Below, piece by piece: positions 43,764 to 53,396 of a stretch of DNA of 64,000 nt. Both the position numbers and the translations under genes were made by a program. Each line of letters begins with the position of its first letter. Positions within the stretch are counted from its first letter, which is position 1. Origin of the DNA: Photobacterium malacitanum (GTDB lineage: Bacteria > Pseudomonadota > Gammaproteobacteria > Enterobacterales > Vibrionaceae); contig NZ_FYAK01000006.1 of the NCBI RefSeq assembly GCF_900185615.1, positions 1-64,000 of the forward strand, in the 5' to 3' direction. Below the pieces are notes generated by a model. That model saw only the letters and a list, made by a program, of their open reading frames with translations, ran no database searches and was not told where the DNA came from.

Positions 43764-44777
43764 CTACATCAATGCGGTTAATTGAGGAAAGCCGTTGCGA
43801 ATATTTATGCACTGCATTGCTTGAGAAGAAGCGCCTTTTAATAAATTATCAATCGCAGCGGTTAAAATAATATGTTCACCTTGTACCTGCCAGCCAATAT
43901 CACAGAAGCAACTACCAACCACATTATCAAGTTGAGCCGTGTTATTGTTAAGTAACCGCACCGCATGTTGATCAGTAGCATTTGAATATGCTGCTTCCAT
44001 TGCCGCAGTGACGTCATCCGCAGTCACTCCAGAGGCTAATTTAGCGGTAATAGTCGCTAAAATTCCGCGCTTAAAATTACCAAGATGAGGTGTAAAAATG
44101 ACATCACAATTTAAATGATGGGAGATTTCAGGTTGATGACGATGACTAAACAACCCGTAGGCTTGTAAGCTGACTTCACAAAAACTATTGGTCATAGATG
44201 CTTTACGACCAGCACCAGAAACGCCACTTACTGCATTAATCACCGGCCATTGCTGACAATCAAGTAACCCTGCAACCACTAATGGTTTTAATGCTAGTTG
44301 CGATGCAGTTGGATAACATCCGGGAACCGCAATTAATTGTGCCTGAGCAATATCAGCTTGGTTCCATTCTGCTAACCCATAAACGGCATTATCTAGCCAC
44401 TGACCATATTGATGCTCAAAGCCATAATATTGCTGATAAAACCCATCTGCTTTAACTCTAAACGCACCCGATAGATCAAACACCTGACAACCAGCATCAA
44501 GAAACTCAACAGCAATATCATGGCTCACCTCATGGGCGGTGGCTAATAACACAATATCTGCAGTTGCAGCAGTTGTTTTAAAATCGATTAAGGGTTGTAA
44601 CGGTAAATCAACTATTCCTTTTAGCTGTCCATGAAGTTCACTTAATGGTTTATTTGCATCAAGACTGGTTGCTGATACATACAAACCTGCAAGTGTTAAC
44701 TGTGGATGGCGACTCACCATTTTTGCTAATTCTGCACCGGTGTAACCACTGGCGCCAATAATGACAGTGTTTAACAT
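43764..44777 (-). CDS. argC: N-acetyl-gamma-glutamyl-phosphate reductase
   Basis: ArgC reduces N-acetylglutamyl phosphate to the semialdehyde with NADPH. The start at 44777 ([20 protein letters not shown]) gives 337 residues with GGAA upstream; earlier in-frame starts have no ribosome-binding site. The Rossmann motif GASGYTGAE is near residue 9 and catalytic Cys is in [15 protein letters not shown] near 154. It is first of argCBGH and preceded by a 145-base leader containing a putative Arg-rich leader peptide. Confidence 0.97.
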   Translation of the reverse strand: MLNTVIIGASGYTGAELAKMVSRHPQLTLAGLYVSATSLDANKPLSELHGQLKGIVDLPLQPLIDFKTTAATADIVLLATAHEVSHDIAVEFLDAGCQVFDLSGAFRVKADGFYQQYYGFEHQYGQWLDNAVYGLAEWNQADIAQAQLIAVPGCYPTASQLALKPLVVAGLLDCQQWPVINAVSGVSGAGRKASMTNSFCEVSLQAYGLFSHRHQPEISHHLNCDVIFTPHLGNFKRGILATITAKLASGVTADDVTAAMEAAYSNATDQHAVRLLNNNTAQLDNVVGSCFCDIGWQVQGEHIILTAAIDNLLKGASSQAMQCINIRNGFPQLTALM

Positions 44778-44871
44778 TGCTAATTCCATCTGTAGTAATT
44801 GTCTATCAACCGTCATTAAAAAATTGAGACTATGCTCTAAAAAATATTGACATCATAACGGCAAATGAAGG

Positions 44872-44922
44872 AGTGCTGTCACCAGCGAAAAACAGGCGCG
44901 TCAAAGCACCGCAGGCAAAAGA
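44872..44922 (-). promoter_or_regulatory. Possible attenuator region upstream of argC
   Basis: After the leader ORF stop, GGUGC (44906-44910) can pair with GCGCC (44895-44899). That gives a short GC hairpin followed at once by UGUUUUU, terminator-like. The same GGUGCU can instead pair with AGCACU (44872-44877), which excludes the first. A GCUG-GUGA-CAGC mini-hairpin lies between. The terminator stem is only 5 bp, so the call is tentative. Confidence 0.4.
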
Positions 44923-44970
44923 TTAGCGTCGTCGAAGGGAGATAATGAGAGATGTTGGTGTGTGATTCAT
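44923..44970 (-). CDS. Putative arginine leader peptide of argCBGH
   Basis: The 15-codon ORF MNHTPTSLIISLRRR ends in three consecutive Arg codons (CGA CGA CGC) followed by TAA. AGGAAG lies 8 bases before the ATG at 44970. It sits about 146 bases upstream of argC, on the same strand, downstream of a candidate promoter/ArgR operator. A run of the end-product's codons at the end of a short ORF is the hallmark of ribosome-mediated attenuation. The ORF and codons are directly visible; the sensing role is inference. Confidence 0.65.
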   Translation of the reverse strand: MNHTPTSLIISLRRR

Positions 44971-45024
44971 GATAATAGCTTCCTGAATTTAACTATTTCC
45001 CCTAAGCGATCCTTGCTCAGAGAC

Positions 45025-45073
45025 ACAATAAACAACCGTGTTGTCTATTCACAATTCTGAATTAATATGTTTA
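45025..45073 (-). promoter_or_regulatory. Candidate argC promoter with ArgR boxes
   Basis: On the minus strand, TTGTGA (45049-45054) and TATTGT (45025-45030) are separated by 18 bases. Overlapping this is a tandem ARG-box-like pair. The first is at 45036-45053, with a good right half ATTCACA; the second is at 45056-45073, with a perfect left half TCTGAAT. They are 2-3 bases apart, as in known ArgR operators. Each box has one poor half. Confidence 0.5.
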
Positions 45074-45168
45074 CTGGTTAATTTACGTACTGTCAATAGC
45101 GTAACGATAAAAAAATATATTTTGTTATCTTTTCGTTAACTTTTACGACATTTAACCATAACAGAAAT

Positions 45169-45191
45169 AAACGCCTTAAGTGCGTTTTTTT
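45169..45191 (+). terminator. Orphan terminator-like hairpin in the argC-ppc gap
   Basis: AAACGC-CTTAAGT(G)-GCGTTT (45169-45174 with 45182-45187) is followed by a T-run on the plus strand. argC and ppc diverge here, so no annotated gene ends at it. It may be a relic of a lost plus-strand gene (argE position), a ppc leader structure, or the end of a small RNA. Confidence 0.5.
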
Positions 45192-45402
45192 ACTCTATCC
45201 AATTAATAACAAACAAAAATGTGCACTAACAATGGCAATAATGAAACAAAATTACAAAATACAATCAATTGTATGACCAGAATCAATATCGACAGTTTTT
45301 ATTGGCGATAAATATAATCTCTGTTGACCTGTTACTAGATTCGCGGCTAGATTGTGGGTAAAGGTTAAATTGGATGTAACAAAATTACGGAATGGATACG
45401 AT

Positions 45403-48033
45403 ATGAACGAGAAATACAGCGCACTAACGAGTAATGTCAGTATGCTTGGTCATTTGCTAGGTAATACAATTAAAACAGCCTGCGGTGATGAGCTATTTGA
45501 AAAAGTTGAAACTATTCGTAAACTTTCTAAATCAGCGGGCACCGGTAATCAGGACGATCGTGAAAAACTGATTGATGAATTACAAACACTTCCCGATGAT
45601 CAATTACTTCCTGTGGCTCGCGCGTTTAGTCAATTCCTTAATCTCACTAATATTGCAGAGCAATATCATACTATTTCACGCCATTGCGAAACCACTTTAT
45701 GTAGTCCAGGCGCGCTTGATGAGTTATTTACTAAATTAGTCAAAAATGACGTTAATCCAGCCGACTCTTTAGCTGCCGTCAATGAATTAAATATTGACTT
45801 GGTATTAACAGCTCACCCAACTGAAATCGCCCGTCGTACCATGATCCATAAATTGGTACAGATTAATAAGTGTTTATCACAATTAGAGTTAAGTGAACTA
45901 TCAACCGCAGAACGTGATCGAGTTGAACAACGACTAGAACAACTGATTGCTCAAGCATGGCACTCTGATGTTATTCGCCAACAACGTCCAACCCCACTTG
46001 ATGAAGCAAAATGGGGTTATGCCGTTGTTGAGAATTCACTGTGGCAAGCCGTGCCAGAATTCGTACGCTTGTTTGATGAAAAACTGCAACAACATTTAGG
46101 CCAAAAGCTCCCGCTTGATGCAACACCTGTTACCTTCTCATCATGGATGGGCGGTGACCGCGATGGTAACCCTTTTGTCACCTCAAATATTACCCGTGAA
46201 GTATTACGTCTTTCTCGCTGGAAAGCAGCTGAGCTTTATCTTGGTGATGTGCAAGAGCTGATCAATGAATTATCAATGATTCAATGTAATGATCAGGTGC
46301 GAGAGCTCGCTGGCGAAGAGCATGAACCTTATCGAGCAATTTTAAAGCAATTACGCACTAAGCTCACTGTCACCCGTGACAGTTTAGAAGCACAAATTAA
46401 CGGGCAAACTCCTCTTTCAAATAACATTATTAACGATGTTTCTGAACTATGGGACCCATTATTTGCATGTTACCAGTCTCTGCATCAATGCGGCATGGCT
46501 ATCATTGCCGATGGCTTACTGCTTGATACGTTACGTCGCGTGAAATGCTTCGGCGTTCACTTAGTCCGCCTGGATATTCGTCAAGAAAGTACCCGTCACG
46601 AGAATGTTATTTCAGAGCTAACTCGTCACCTGGGTTTAGGCGATTACAGCCAATGGTGTGAACAAGATAAAATTGCATTCTTAGTCCGTGAACTTTCATC
46701 AAAACGCCCATTACTGCCACGTAATTGGGAACCATCAGCAGAAGTAAAAGAAGTTATTGAAACCTGCCAAGCAATTGCCGAGCAGCCGCGTGAAGCACTA
46801 GGTGCTTATGTGATTTCAATGGCGCGTACCGCTTCTGATGTTTTAGCCGTTCACCTACTTCTACAAGAAGCGGGTTGCCCATTCCGTATGGATGTATGCC
46901 CATTATTTGAAACATTAGATGACTTAAATAATGGTGCTGATGTTATTGAACAATTGCTTAATATTGATTGGTACCGTGGCTTTATTCAAAACCACCAAAT
47001 GGTGATGATTGGCTACTCTGACTCAGCCAAAGATGCGGGTGTAATGTCTGCAGGTTGGGCACAATATAGCGCAATGGAAAAACTGGTTACGGTATGTGAG
47101 CAAGCAGATGTTGAAATCACCTTGTTCCATGGCCGCGGTGGTAGTATTGGTCGTGGTGGTGCACCTGCACATGCTGCATTATTGTCGCAACCGCCACGCA
47201 GCTTAAAAGGTGGTTTACGAGTCACCGAGCAAGGCGAAATGATTCGCTTCAAATTAGGATTACCTGAAGTTGCCATTAACAGCCTCAGCCTTTACGCCAG
47301 TGCAACCCTAGAAGCAAACTTATTACCACCACCGGCACCGAAACAAGAATGGCGTCATGTGATGGATGAACTATCAAGCGTTTCGTGTGAATCATACCGT
47401 AACGTTGTGCGTAACAATCCTGAGTTTGTGCCTTATTTCCGTGCAGCAACACCTGAATTAGAGCTAGGAAAGCTACCACTCGGTTCACGTCCTGCCAAAC
47501 GTAATCCTAATGGTGGCGTTGAAAGTCTGCGTGCTATTCCATGGATTTTTGCATGGAGTCAAAACCGTCTGTTACTACCGGCATGGCTCGGTGCTGGTGA
47601 AGCGATTCAATATTCAATCGATAATGGTCACGCAGCATTATTAGAAGATATGTGTCGTGAATGGCCATTTTTCTCAACCCGCTTGGGCATGTTAGAAATG
47701 GTATACAGTAAAACTAATCTTGGCATTGCTGAATATTATGACCAACGCTTAACGAACGAAGCATTATGGCCATTAGGTAAACAATTACGCTCGCAATTAC
47801 TGCAAGATATTAAAGCTGTACTGACGGTAGAAAATAATGACCACTTGATGCAGCAGGACCCATGGGGTGCAGAATCTATTCGATTACGTAATATTTATGT
47901 TGAGCCACTTAATATGTTGCAGGCTGAGTTACTTTACCGCACACGTCAGCAAGAAGAATTACCGAAAGAACTTGAAGAAGCACTGATGGTGACAATTGCA
48001 GGTATTGCAACAGGTATGCGTAATACCGGTTAA
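45403..48033 (+). CDS. ppc: Phosphoenolpyruvate carboxylase
   Basis: Ppc carboxylates PEP to oxaloacetate, replenishing the TCA cycle. The start at 45403 ([20 protein letters not shown]) gives 876 residues (E. coli 883); an upstream in-frame extension is rejected. The catalytic His is in [13 protein letters not shown] near 137, with [15 protein letters not shown], the glycine loop [12 protein letters not shown] near 580, and the invariant C-terminus GMRNTG. It is divergent from argC; E. coli and Vibrio usually have argE in between. Confidence 0.99.
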   Translation: MNEKYSALTSNVSMLGHLLGNTIKTACGDELFEKVETIRKLSKSAGTGNQDDREKLIDELQTLPDDQLLPVARAFSQFLNLTNIAEQYHTISRHCETTLCSPGALDELFTKLVKNDVNPADSLAAVNELNIDLVLTAHPTEIARRTMIHKLVQINKCLSQLELSELSTAERDRVEQRLEQLIAQAWHSDVIRQQRPTPLDEAKWGYAVVENSLWQAVPEFVRLFDEKLQQHLGQKLPLDATPVTFSSWMGGDRDGNPFVTSNITREVLRLSRWKAAELYLGDVQELINELSMIQCNDQVRELAGEEHEPYRAILKQLRTKLTVTRDSLEAQINGQTPLSNNIINDVSELWDPLFACYQSLHQCGMAIIADGLLLDTLRRVKCFGVHLVRLDIRQESTRHENVISELTRHLGLGDYSQWCEQDKIAFLVRELSSKRPLLPRNWEPSAEVKEVIETCQAIAEQPREALGAYVISMARTASDVLAVHLLLQEAGCPFRMDVCPLFETLDDLNNGADVIEQLLNIDWYRGFIQNHQMVMIGYSDSAKDAGVMSAGWAQYSAMEKLVTVCEQADVEITLFHGRGGSIGRGGAPAHAALLSQPPRSLKGGLRVTEQGEMIRFKLGLPEVAINSLSLYASATLEANLLPPPAPKQEWRHVMDELSSVSCESYRNVVRNNPEFVPYFRAATPELELGKLPLGSRPAKRNPNGGVESLRAIPWIFAWSQNRLLLPAWLGAGEAIQYSIDNGHAALLEDMCREWPFFSTRLGMLEMVYSKTNLGIAEYYDQRLTNEALWPLGKQLRSQLLQDIKAVLTVENNDHLMQQDPWGAESIRLRNIYVEPLNMLQAELLYRTRQQEELPKELEEALMVTIAGIATGMRNTG

Positions 48034-48051
48034 TCAACTTATCATCCTAAT

Positions 48052-48080
48052 AAGGCTATCTTTTGATAGCCTTTTTTTTT
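48052..48080 (+). terminator. Terminator after ppc
   Basis: AAGGCTATC/GATAGCCTT (48052-48060 with 48065-48073), with a TTTT loop and a long T-run. Confidence 0.93.
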
Positions 48081-48441
48081 GAGTGGTTATTTACAATTTT
48101 GTTAAAAAAAATCGCAAAGTCTCAATTTTGATACAGCACTATAGTGCTTATACAGTCTAAGATAGAAATGCTCAATATGATAAAAGATGAATAGATTTCA
48201 ATCAGGTTGTTATTTTTTAGAGCTAATTTAACCTCGTGTAAGCTCACAAGATAATAAATTGAAACGCCTCAGTAACAGATAATTCAACTAGAAGTATCGA
48301 TATTGAGTCAATTAATGATATTCTATGCGACCACAATTAGGCAGTGCAATAGCACGATTATAAATTAAAAACGTCATTTGAAGCGTTACATAATCTAAGC
48401 CCGATTGTGTTTTTATTTTATATATTTAACGGATAGAAGAG
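48081..48441 (+). other. aphA upstream regulatory region
   Basis: This 361-base AT-rich region lies between the ppc terminator and aphA. It contains a perfect 14-base palindrome AGCACTATAGTGCT (48135-48148) and a short dyad ATTGAGTCAAT (48302-48312). In Vibrio, aphA promoters are bound by the LuxR/HapR quorum regulator and by AphA itself. I could not recognise a convincing LuxR box here. Confidence 0.4.
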
Positions 48442-49008
48442 ATGTCACTACCACATGTAATTTTAACAGTGCTAAGCACTCGCGAAGCAACGGGTTATGA
48501 TATAACCAAAGAATTCTCACACAGTATTGGTTATTTTTGGAAAGCGAGCCACCAGCAGGTGTACCGTGAACTTAATAAAATGGCAACCAACGACCAAGTA
48601 ACCTGTCGTCTTGAACCTCAAGATGGTAAACCTGATCGAAAAGTATATGCGATTACCGATCTTGGCCGACAAGCATTATTTGAGTGGTTCCAAGAACCAG
48701 CCCGTAACCCCACTACTCGCGATGAGTTTTCTGCCAAACTACTGATTTGTGGTGTTCACAATTCATTACCGATGCAGCAGCAACTTGAAGCTTTAATTGA
48801 TGAATCACATATTTTGATTGGTCACTATCAAGAGCTAGAGCAAATTCATTTTGGTGACTATAAAAACATGGATCGCCAACAACGCCTAGACCGTTTAACT
48901 TTGCGTCGTGGTCTACATAATCGCCAAGCTTGGATATTATGGGCAGAAGAAGTATTAGCCGAACTTAAAGATATGGACGGTGAAAATAGCGCAATTGCTA
49001 TCAACTAA
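48442..49008 (+). CDS. aphA: AphA-type PadR family transcriptional regulator
   Basis: This 188-residue protein has an N-terminal winged helix of the PadR type (MSLPHVILTVLSTREATGYD, FWKASHQQVYRELNKM) and a C-terminal antiparallel coiled-coil dimerisation region. The start is nearly identical to V. cholerae AphA as I recall it. In vibrios AphA is the low-cell-density master quorum-sensing regulator and, in V. cholerae, activates tcpPH. The ppc-aphA neighbourhood is also conserved there. The regulon in this organism is unknown. Confidence 0.94.
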   Translation: MSLPHVILTVLSTREATGYDITKEFSHSIGYFWKASHQQVYRELNKMATNDQVTCRLEPQDGKPDRKVYAITDLGRQALFEWFQEPARNPTTRDEFSAKLLICGVHNSLPMQQQLEALIDESHILIGHYQELEQIHFGDYKNMDRQQRLDRLTLRRGLHNRQAWILWAEEVLAELKDMDGENSAIAIN

Positions 49009-49022
49009 ACCATTATCAAATA

Positions 49023-49051
49023 AAAAGCCGTAGTTTAAAACAACGGCTTTT
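49023..49051. terminator. Bidirectional terminator aphA/metL
   Basis: AAAAGCCGT/ACGGCTTTT (49023-49031 with 49043-49051) between the convergent aphA and metL. Confidence 0.9.
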
Positions 49052-49072
49052 CTTTAGTTCTCGATCAACGCA

Positions 49073-51487
49073 CTACAACATCGTTGCTAACCGATTAATA
49101 TCCGAGATTAATGCGCCAGCAGTCACATTCCTTCCCGCTCCAGGCCCCCGGATCACTAACGGATTCTCTCGATACCACTGACTTTCAATCGCAAAAATAT
49201 TATCGCAAGGTAATAAGTTCGCCAATGCATGCTCACTAGGCAACGCTTCTAAACCAACATAGGCTTTTCCATGACGATTAAGTCGAGCGACATAGCGTAA
49301 TACTTTATCTTCCTTGACCGCACGGGCTAATTTTTCGGCCAATAACAAATCTAACTCAGCCATTTGTTCAAAAAAATCATCAACGCTTAATGCTTGTAAA
49401 CTCAACGGAACCAATGACTCAACGTGGACTTGCTGGGGCTCAATCTCAAATCCAGATTCTCGCGCCAAAATAACCAGCTTACGCATCACATCACTACCAT
49501 CGAGATCGTGACGAGGATCGGGCTCGGTTAACCCTTGCTGCCATGCTTGTTCCAATAACGCTGAAAATGGCAGACTGCCGTCAAATTGTTGAAATAACCA
49601 CGATAAAGTGCCAGAAAATACGCCAGATATCGCTAAAATACTATCACCACTTTCACGTAAATCACGCACGGTATGGTTTATCGGTAACCCTGCACCAACG
49701 GTGGCATTAGATAGCCAATAACGGCTACTTTTAGCAAACGCATCAATCACAGCTTGATACTCAGACGTTGTGGCAGAGGCGGCAATTTTATTGGCTGAAA
49801 TCAGGTGTAACCCCGTTGCAGCAATGTGTGGATATAGTGCTGCCAGCTGATGACTTGCGGTCACATCAACGACCACCACATCATCATACTCAACCGCAGC
49901 TAACTGAGATAATAACTGCGGTAATTGATAATCTACCGCATGTAATGGAAACTGTTCTAAGGCTGTTTGAGGATCGATTCCCTGGCAATCTAACCAGCAT
50001 TGTTGCTGACCAACAATACCAATTAGACTAAATTGCATCCCATGACGCTGTTCCAGTGCTGTTTTTTCGCGGCTAAACAAACTCAACCAGTGACTGCCAA
50101 TATTGCCTTTACCACACAATACTATTGCGACGCTTTTTTGTGCTTGAAATAGCGCTTGATGAATAGCATTAACTAACGCATCAGTGTCAATGTCACGTAG
50201 TACTGCAACTAAACTTAGCCCTGACTCAGTTTCTGTCATAAATTCAACCGGCAACCCTTTTAATTGCTGATAGAATCCATGGCAATGATTGGGGTTATTT
50301 AATACGCCAGCCCCCACAGCTGCCACCATTGAAAAACCTTCACGTAGCCGTAATTCAGCAGCAACACCACTATCTTGTAACAAGCTAAGTACGCTATTGA
50401 CGACTTCTTGAGTGTAAGCCAGAATAATCCGTCGCTTACCTTTATCAACTGTTTGAGCCAATGGCTGTAATTGCGACTTATCAAGCAGCTGCTGCACATC
50501 ATGTTGTACCGATGCCAACACCATACCTTGCGGCACACTAAGTTCAATCAGGCACACATCATTTAACGACGAAATAATTTTAGCACCACGACCCGAAGCT
50601 AATACTCGCTCTACCCGTGTTGATCCTGATTCCGGTTGATGACTACAGCGTAAAGTTAAATCAATCGCACTTTGCGCCACCGGCTGTAAAGTACGGCTAT
50701 GCAATACTGGCGCTGCAAGACGAGCAAGTTCATTGGCCTCATCTAAGCGTAATAATGGCAGTAAGCAAGCATTGGTCACTTTACGTGGATCGGCACTATA
50801 AACACCAGCAACATCACTCCAAATAGTCACCCGTTCAACACCAGCTAAAGCGCCAATCATAGTGGCTGAATAATCAGATCCATTACGGCCTAACAAGACT
50901 GTCTGCTGATGCTGATTCGCAGCCATGAAGCCAGTGATCACTAATCGTTGCTGAGGATATTGAGCCAATAACTGCTGCAATAATGGTTGTGATAACGCTT
51001 TATCCACTGCAGGTTGAGCAGCATGCTCTGCTCGTAAAAATAGCCGTGAATCAATCGCTACAGCAGCTAATTGGTGCTGAGTAAGTAACCCGGCTAATAA
51101 TCGTGCTGACCATAACTCACCATGGCCTAAAACGGCATTTTTTATCTCCGTCGTCAATGGTGATTCGCCCCATTTAGCAAGCTGGGCTAACTCAACATGT
51201 AGCTGTTGCAGCAGTAATTGTGCGTGATCTGGTGCCAACAACTCAGAGATTAATTGCTGCTGAAAACGACGAATGGATAATAGTGTTGCATGGGCTAGAC
51301 GACCATCAGTAACCAATTGTTCCAACCACAATAGCAATTGATTAGTGGTTTTTCCTGCTGCAGAGACGACCACGATATCATTGGCTGCAGAATAAGATTC
51401 TAAAATCTCTGCCACGCGCCGATAACACTGCGCATCAGCAAGGCTACTACCACCAAATTTATGCAACTGACGCAGATCTTTTATCAT
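49073..51487 (-). CDS. metL: Bifunctional aspartokinase II / homoserine dehydrogenase II
   Basis: MetL carries out the first and third steps of the aspartate pathway toward methionine. It has 804 residues (E. coli 810). The aspartokinase domain (1 to about 450) starts with HKFGGSSLADAQCYRRV; NGSDYSATMIGAL is the substrate loop. The homoserine dehydrogenase domain starts near 455 with VAIVLCGKGNIGSHWL and has ISANKIAAS and EPDPRHDLDGSDVMRK. The start at 51487 overlaps the metB stop by one base (TAATG); a GTG six bases earlier is possible. Confidence 0.96.
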   Translation of the reverse strand: MIKDLRQLHKFGGSSLADAQCYRRVAEILESYSAANDIVVVSAAGKTTNQLLLWLEQLVTDGRLAHATLLSIRRFQQQLISELLAPDHAQLLLQQLHVELAQLAKWGESPLTTEIKNAVLGHGELWSARLLAGLLTQHQLAAVAIDSRLFLRAEHAAQPAVDKALSQPLLQQLLAQYPQQRLVITGFMAANQHQQTVLLGRNGSDYSATMIGALAGVERVTIWSDVAGVYSADPRKVTNACLLPLLRLDEANELARLAAPVLHSRTLQPVAQSAIDLTLRCSHQPESGSTRVERVLASGRGAKIISSLNDVCLIELSVPQGMVLASVQHDVQQLLDKSQLQPLAQTVDKGKRRIILAYTQEVVNSVLSLLQDSGVAAELRLREGFSMVAAVGAGVLNNPNHCHGFYQQLKGLPVEFMTETESGLSLVAVLRDIDTDALVNAIHQALFQAQKSVAIVLCGKGNIGSHWLSLFSREKTALEQRHGMQFSLIGIVGQQQCWLDCQGIDPQTALEQFPLHAVDYQLPQLLSQLAAVEYDDVVVVDVTASHQLAALYPHIAATGLHLISANKIAASATTSEYQAVIDAFAKSSRYWLSNATVGAGLPINHTVRDLRESGDSILAISGVFSGTLSWLFQQFDGSLPFSALLEQAWQQGLTEPDPRHDLDGSDVMRKLVILARESGFEIEPQQVHVESLVPLSLQALSVDDFFEQMAELDLLLAEKLARAVKEDKVLRYVARLNRHGKAYVGLEALPSEHALANLLPCDNIFAIESQWYRENPLVIRGPGAGRNVTAGALISDINRLATML

Positions 51488-52653
51488 TAGCACTCCCCCT
51501 GTGCGACAGTAAAGGCGTGGGTCAGATCGGCAATTAAGTCACGTGGATCTTCTAAGCCTACCGATAGCCGCAATAAAGATGTTGAAATACCAGCTGCCCG
51601 TTGAGCTTCATCGGTCATAGCGCGGTGAGTCATTGAAGCCGGATGAGCAATAAGACTCTCCGTTCCGCCTAACGACTCTGCTAATGAAAATAATTGTAGT
51701 GTTTTTACAAATCGTTGCAGTTGCTGATCAGTTCCTGCAAATTCAAAACTCATCATTGACCCAAAACCACGCTGCTGACGCTTAGCTATCTCATGTCCGG
51801 GATGAGTGGGTAAACTTGGGTGGTAAATGGTGCCAACCAATGATTGTTGTTGTAAATAAGCTAGTACCGCTGCACCATTTTCTTCATGCATTCTCATTCG
51901 AGGCGCTAAAGTACGCAGGCCGCGTAATGTCAGATAAGCATCAAAAGGTGCGCCTGTTGCACCAATACAGTTCGCCCACCAAGCTAAATTTTCAGCCGCT
52001 GATTGCTGTTTCGCAATTAACACACCGCCAACAACATCAGAATGGCCATTAATATATTTAGTGGTTGAATGCACCACAAAATCAGCACCAAGTGATAACG
52101 GCTGTTGCAATAGCGGTGACAGAAAGGTGTTATCAACCGCAACTTGGCAATCGACTGCCTGTGCTTGCTGACAAATGGCTTCAATATCAATGACTCTTAC
52201 CAAAGGGTTCGACGGAGTTTCAAGCCATAATAAGGTCGGTTTTTGTGCGAGCGCTGCTGCTAATGCATCAGGATCAGCTTGATCAATAAACAATACTTTA
52301 AAGTCACCCTTTTGAGCACGAGTATTAAATAATCGATAGCTGCCGCCATAACAATCATGTGGAGCAACAAGCAAATCATCAGGCCCTAACAATGCTGACA
52401 CTAATAAATTCATTGCCGAGGTGCCACAACTGGTGACCACAGCGCCCGCTCCCCCTTCCATGTCACTTAATGCATCCGCTAATGTATTGCGAGTAGGATT
52501 TCCTGAACGAGAGTAATCGTATTGCGGTAACTCACCTAAAGCTGGAAAACTGTAAGTCGAGGTTAAATAGATCGGGGGCACGACAGCATTATATTGTGAG
52601 TCAACATCAATACCGGTACGGACTGCAATTGTTGCAAGCTGCTTGTCACTCAT
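51487..52653 (-). CDS. metB: Cystathionine gamma-synthase
   Basis: MetB condenses O-succinylhomoserine with cysteine to cystathionine (PLP enzyme). It has 388 residues (E. coli 386). The PLP lysine is in VVHSTTKYINGHSDVVGG near residue 197, with YDYSRSGNPTRNTL near 46. It is first of metBL and divergent from metJ; MET boxes in the gap should place it under MetJ-SAM repression. Confidence 0.97.
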   Translation of the reverse strand: MSDKQLATIAVRTGIDVDSQYNAVVPPIYLTSTYSFPALGELPQYDYSRSGNPTRNTLADALSDMEGGAGAVVTSCGTSAMNLLVSALLGPDDLLVAPHDCYGGSYRLFNTRAQKGDFKVLFIDQADPDALAAALAQKPTLLWLETPSNPLVRVIDIEAICQQAQAVDCQVAVDNTFLSPLLQQPLSLGADFVVHSTTKYINGHSDVVGGVLIAKQQSAAENLAWWANCIGATGAPFDAYLTLRGLRTLAPRMRMHEENGAAVLAYLQQQSLVGTIYHPSLPTHPGHEIAKRQQRGFGSMMSFEFAGTDQQLQRFVKTLQLFSLAESLGGTESLIAHPASMTHRAMTDEAQRAAGISTSLLRLSVGLEDPRDLIADLTHAFTVAQGEC

Positions 52654-52731
52654 AATAACGTTCCTTGTTATAAGGGGGTGATCCCTGAAAATAAATTGTG
52701 GTGGCTACACAACCTTAACCATATCAAAACA

Positions 52732-52763
52732 AGACGTCAACACTTCTGGACGTCTATATGTCT
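52732..52763. promoter_or_regulatory. Four tandem MET boxes (MetJ operator)
   Basis: Contiguous 8-mers AGACGTCA, ACACTTCT, GGACGTCT and ATATGTCT align with the MetJ consensus AGACGTCT. They match at 7, 4, 7 and 5 positions respectively. They lie in the 305-base gap between the divergent metB and metJ, about 80 bases from metB. Tandem boxes are how MetJ binds cooperatively with SAM. Autoregulation of metJ is also expected. The rest of the gap (52654-52958) shows nothing else. Confidence 0.88.
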
Positions 52764-52958
52764 TTGCTTATAGCGGTAAATCCCGCTAAAATTCAATTAT
52801 TGAAAAAAATAGTCGTGATCGAGCAACAGTTGTATACCACGGTAGAGGACAAACTAACGATGTTCACGTAATATCGCCGCCTATCATGACTATGCACTAA
52901 CAACCGTCATCGCGACATTGTTATCATTATTAATTAAACATCGCTGAGAAGGTAAAAC

Positions 52959-53276
52959 ATGGCAAAGTGGAATGGCGAATATATTAGCCCTTATGCAGAA
53001 CACGGTAAGAAAAATGAACAAGTAAAAAAAATTACAGTGTCTATTCCATTAAAGGTTCTCAAAATTCTTACTGATGAACGTACTCGTCGTCAGGTCAATA
53101 ACCTGCGCCACGCCACCAACAGTGAACTATTATGTGAAGCTTTTTTGCATGCTTATACTGGTCAGCCATTACCTACTGATGACGATATTCGTAAAGATCA
53201 TCCCGATGATCTGCCAGCAGAAGCAAAAGCCTTAATGGAAGCGATGGGCATCAGTTACGAAGACATTAATGAATAA
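52959..53276 (+). CDS. metJ: Methionine repressor MetJ
   Basis: MetJ is the ribbon-helix-helix repressor of methionine genes with S-adenosylmethionine as corepressor. It has 105 residues, the standard length. The DNA-binding strand is [43 protein letters not shown] (key Lys/Thr in the first strand). GAAGGT lies upstream of the ATG. It is divergent from metBL with its operator in between. Confidence 0.99.
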   Translation: MAKWNGEYISPYAEHGKKNEQVKKITVSIPLKVLKILTDERTRRQVNNLRHATNSELLCEAFLHAYTGQPLPTDDDIRKDHPDDLPAEAKALMEAMGISYEDINE

Positions 53277-53295
53277 TACGTATATCAGATAGCAG

Positions 53296-53322
53296 AAAAC
53301 CAGCTTTTATGCTGGTTTTTTT
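53296..53322 (+). terminator. Terminator after metJ
   Basis: AAAACCAGC/GCTGGTTTT (53296-53304 with 53311-53319), followed by T residues. Confidence 0.9.
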
Positions 53323-53343
53323 ATGTATTGCATATTGAAGCGA

Positions 53344-53370
53344 TAAAAAAAGGGATGCCTAGGCATCCCT
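53344..53370 (-). terminator. Terminator after rpmE
   Basis: A 20-base palindrome AGGGATGCCTAGGCATCCCT (53351-53370) is followed on the minus strand by a U-run. It lies 26 bases after the rpmE stop and adjacent to the metJ terminator. Confidence 0.9.
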
Positions 53371-53396
53371 CTTCTTTACATTCAGTCGGCAAGTAA

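Noticed and set aside
48300..48322. LuxR/HapR-type box upstream of aphA
   Set aside because: ATTGAGTCAAT is a short dyad that does not align with the 20-22 base LuxR consensus beyond one half.
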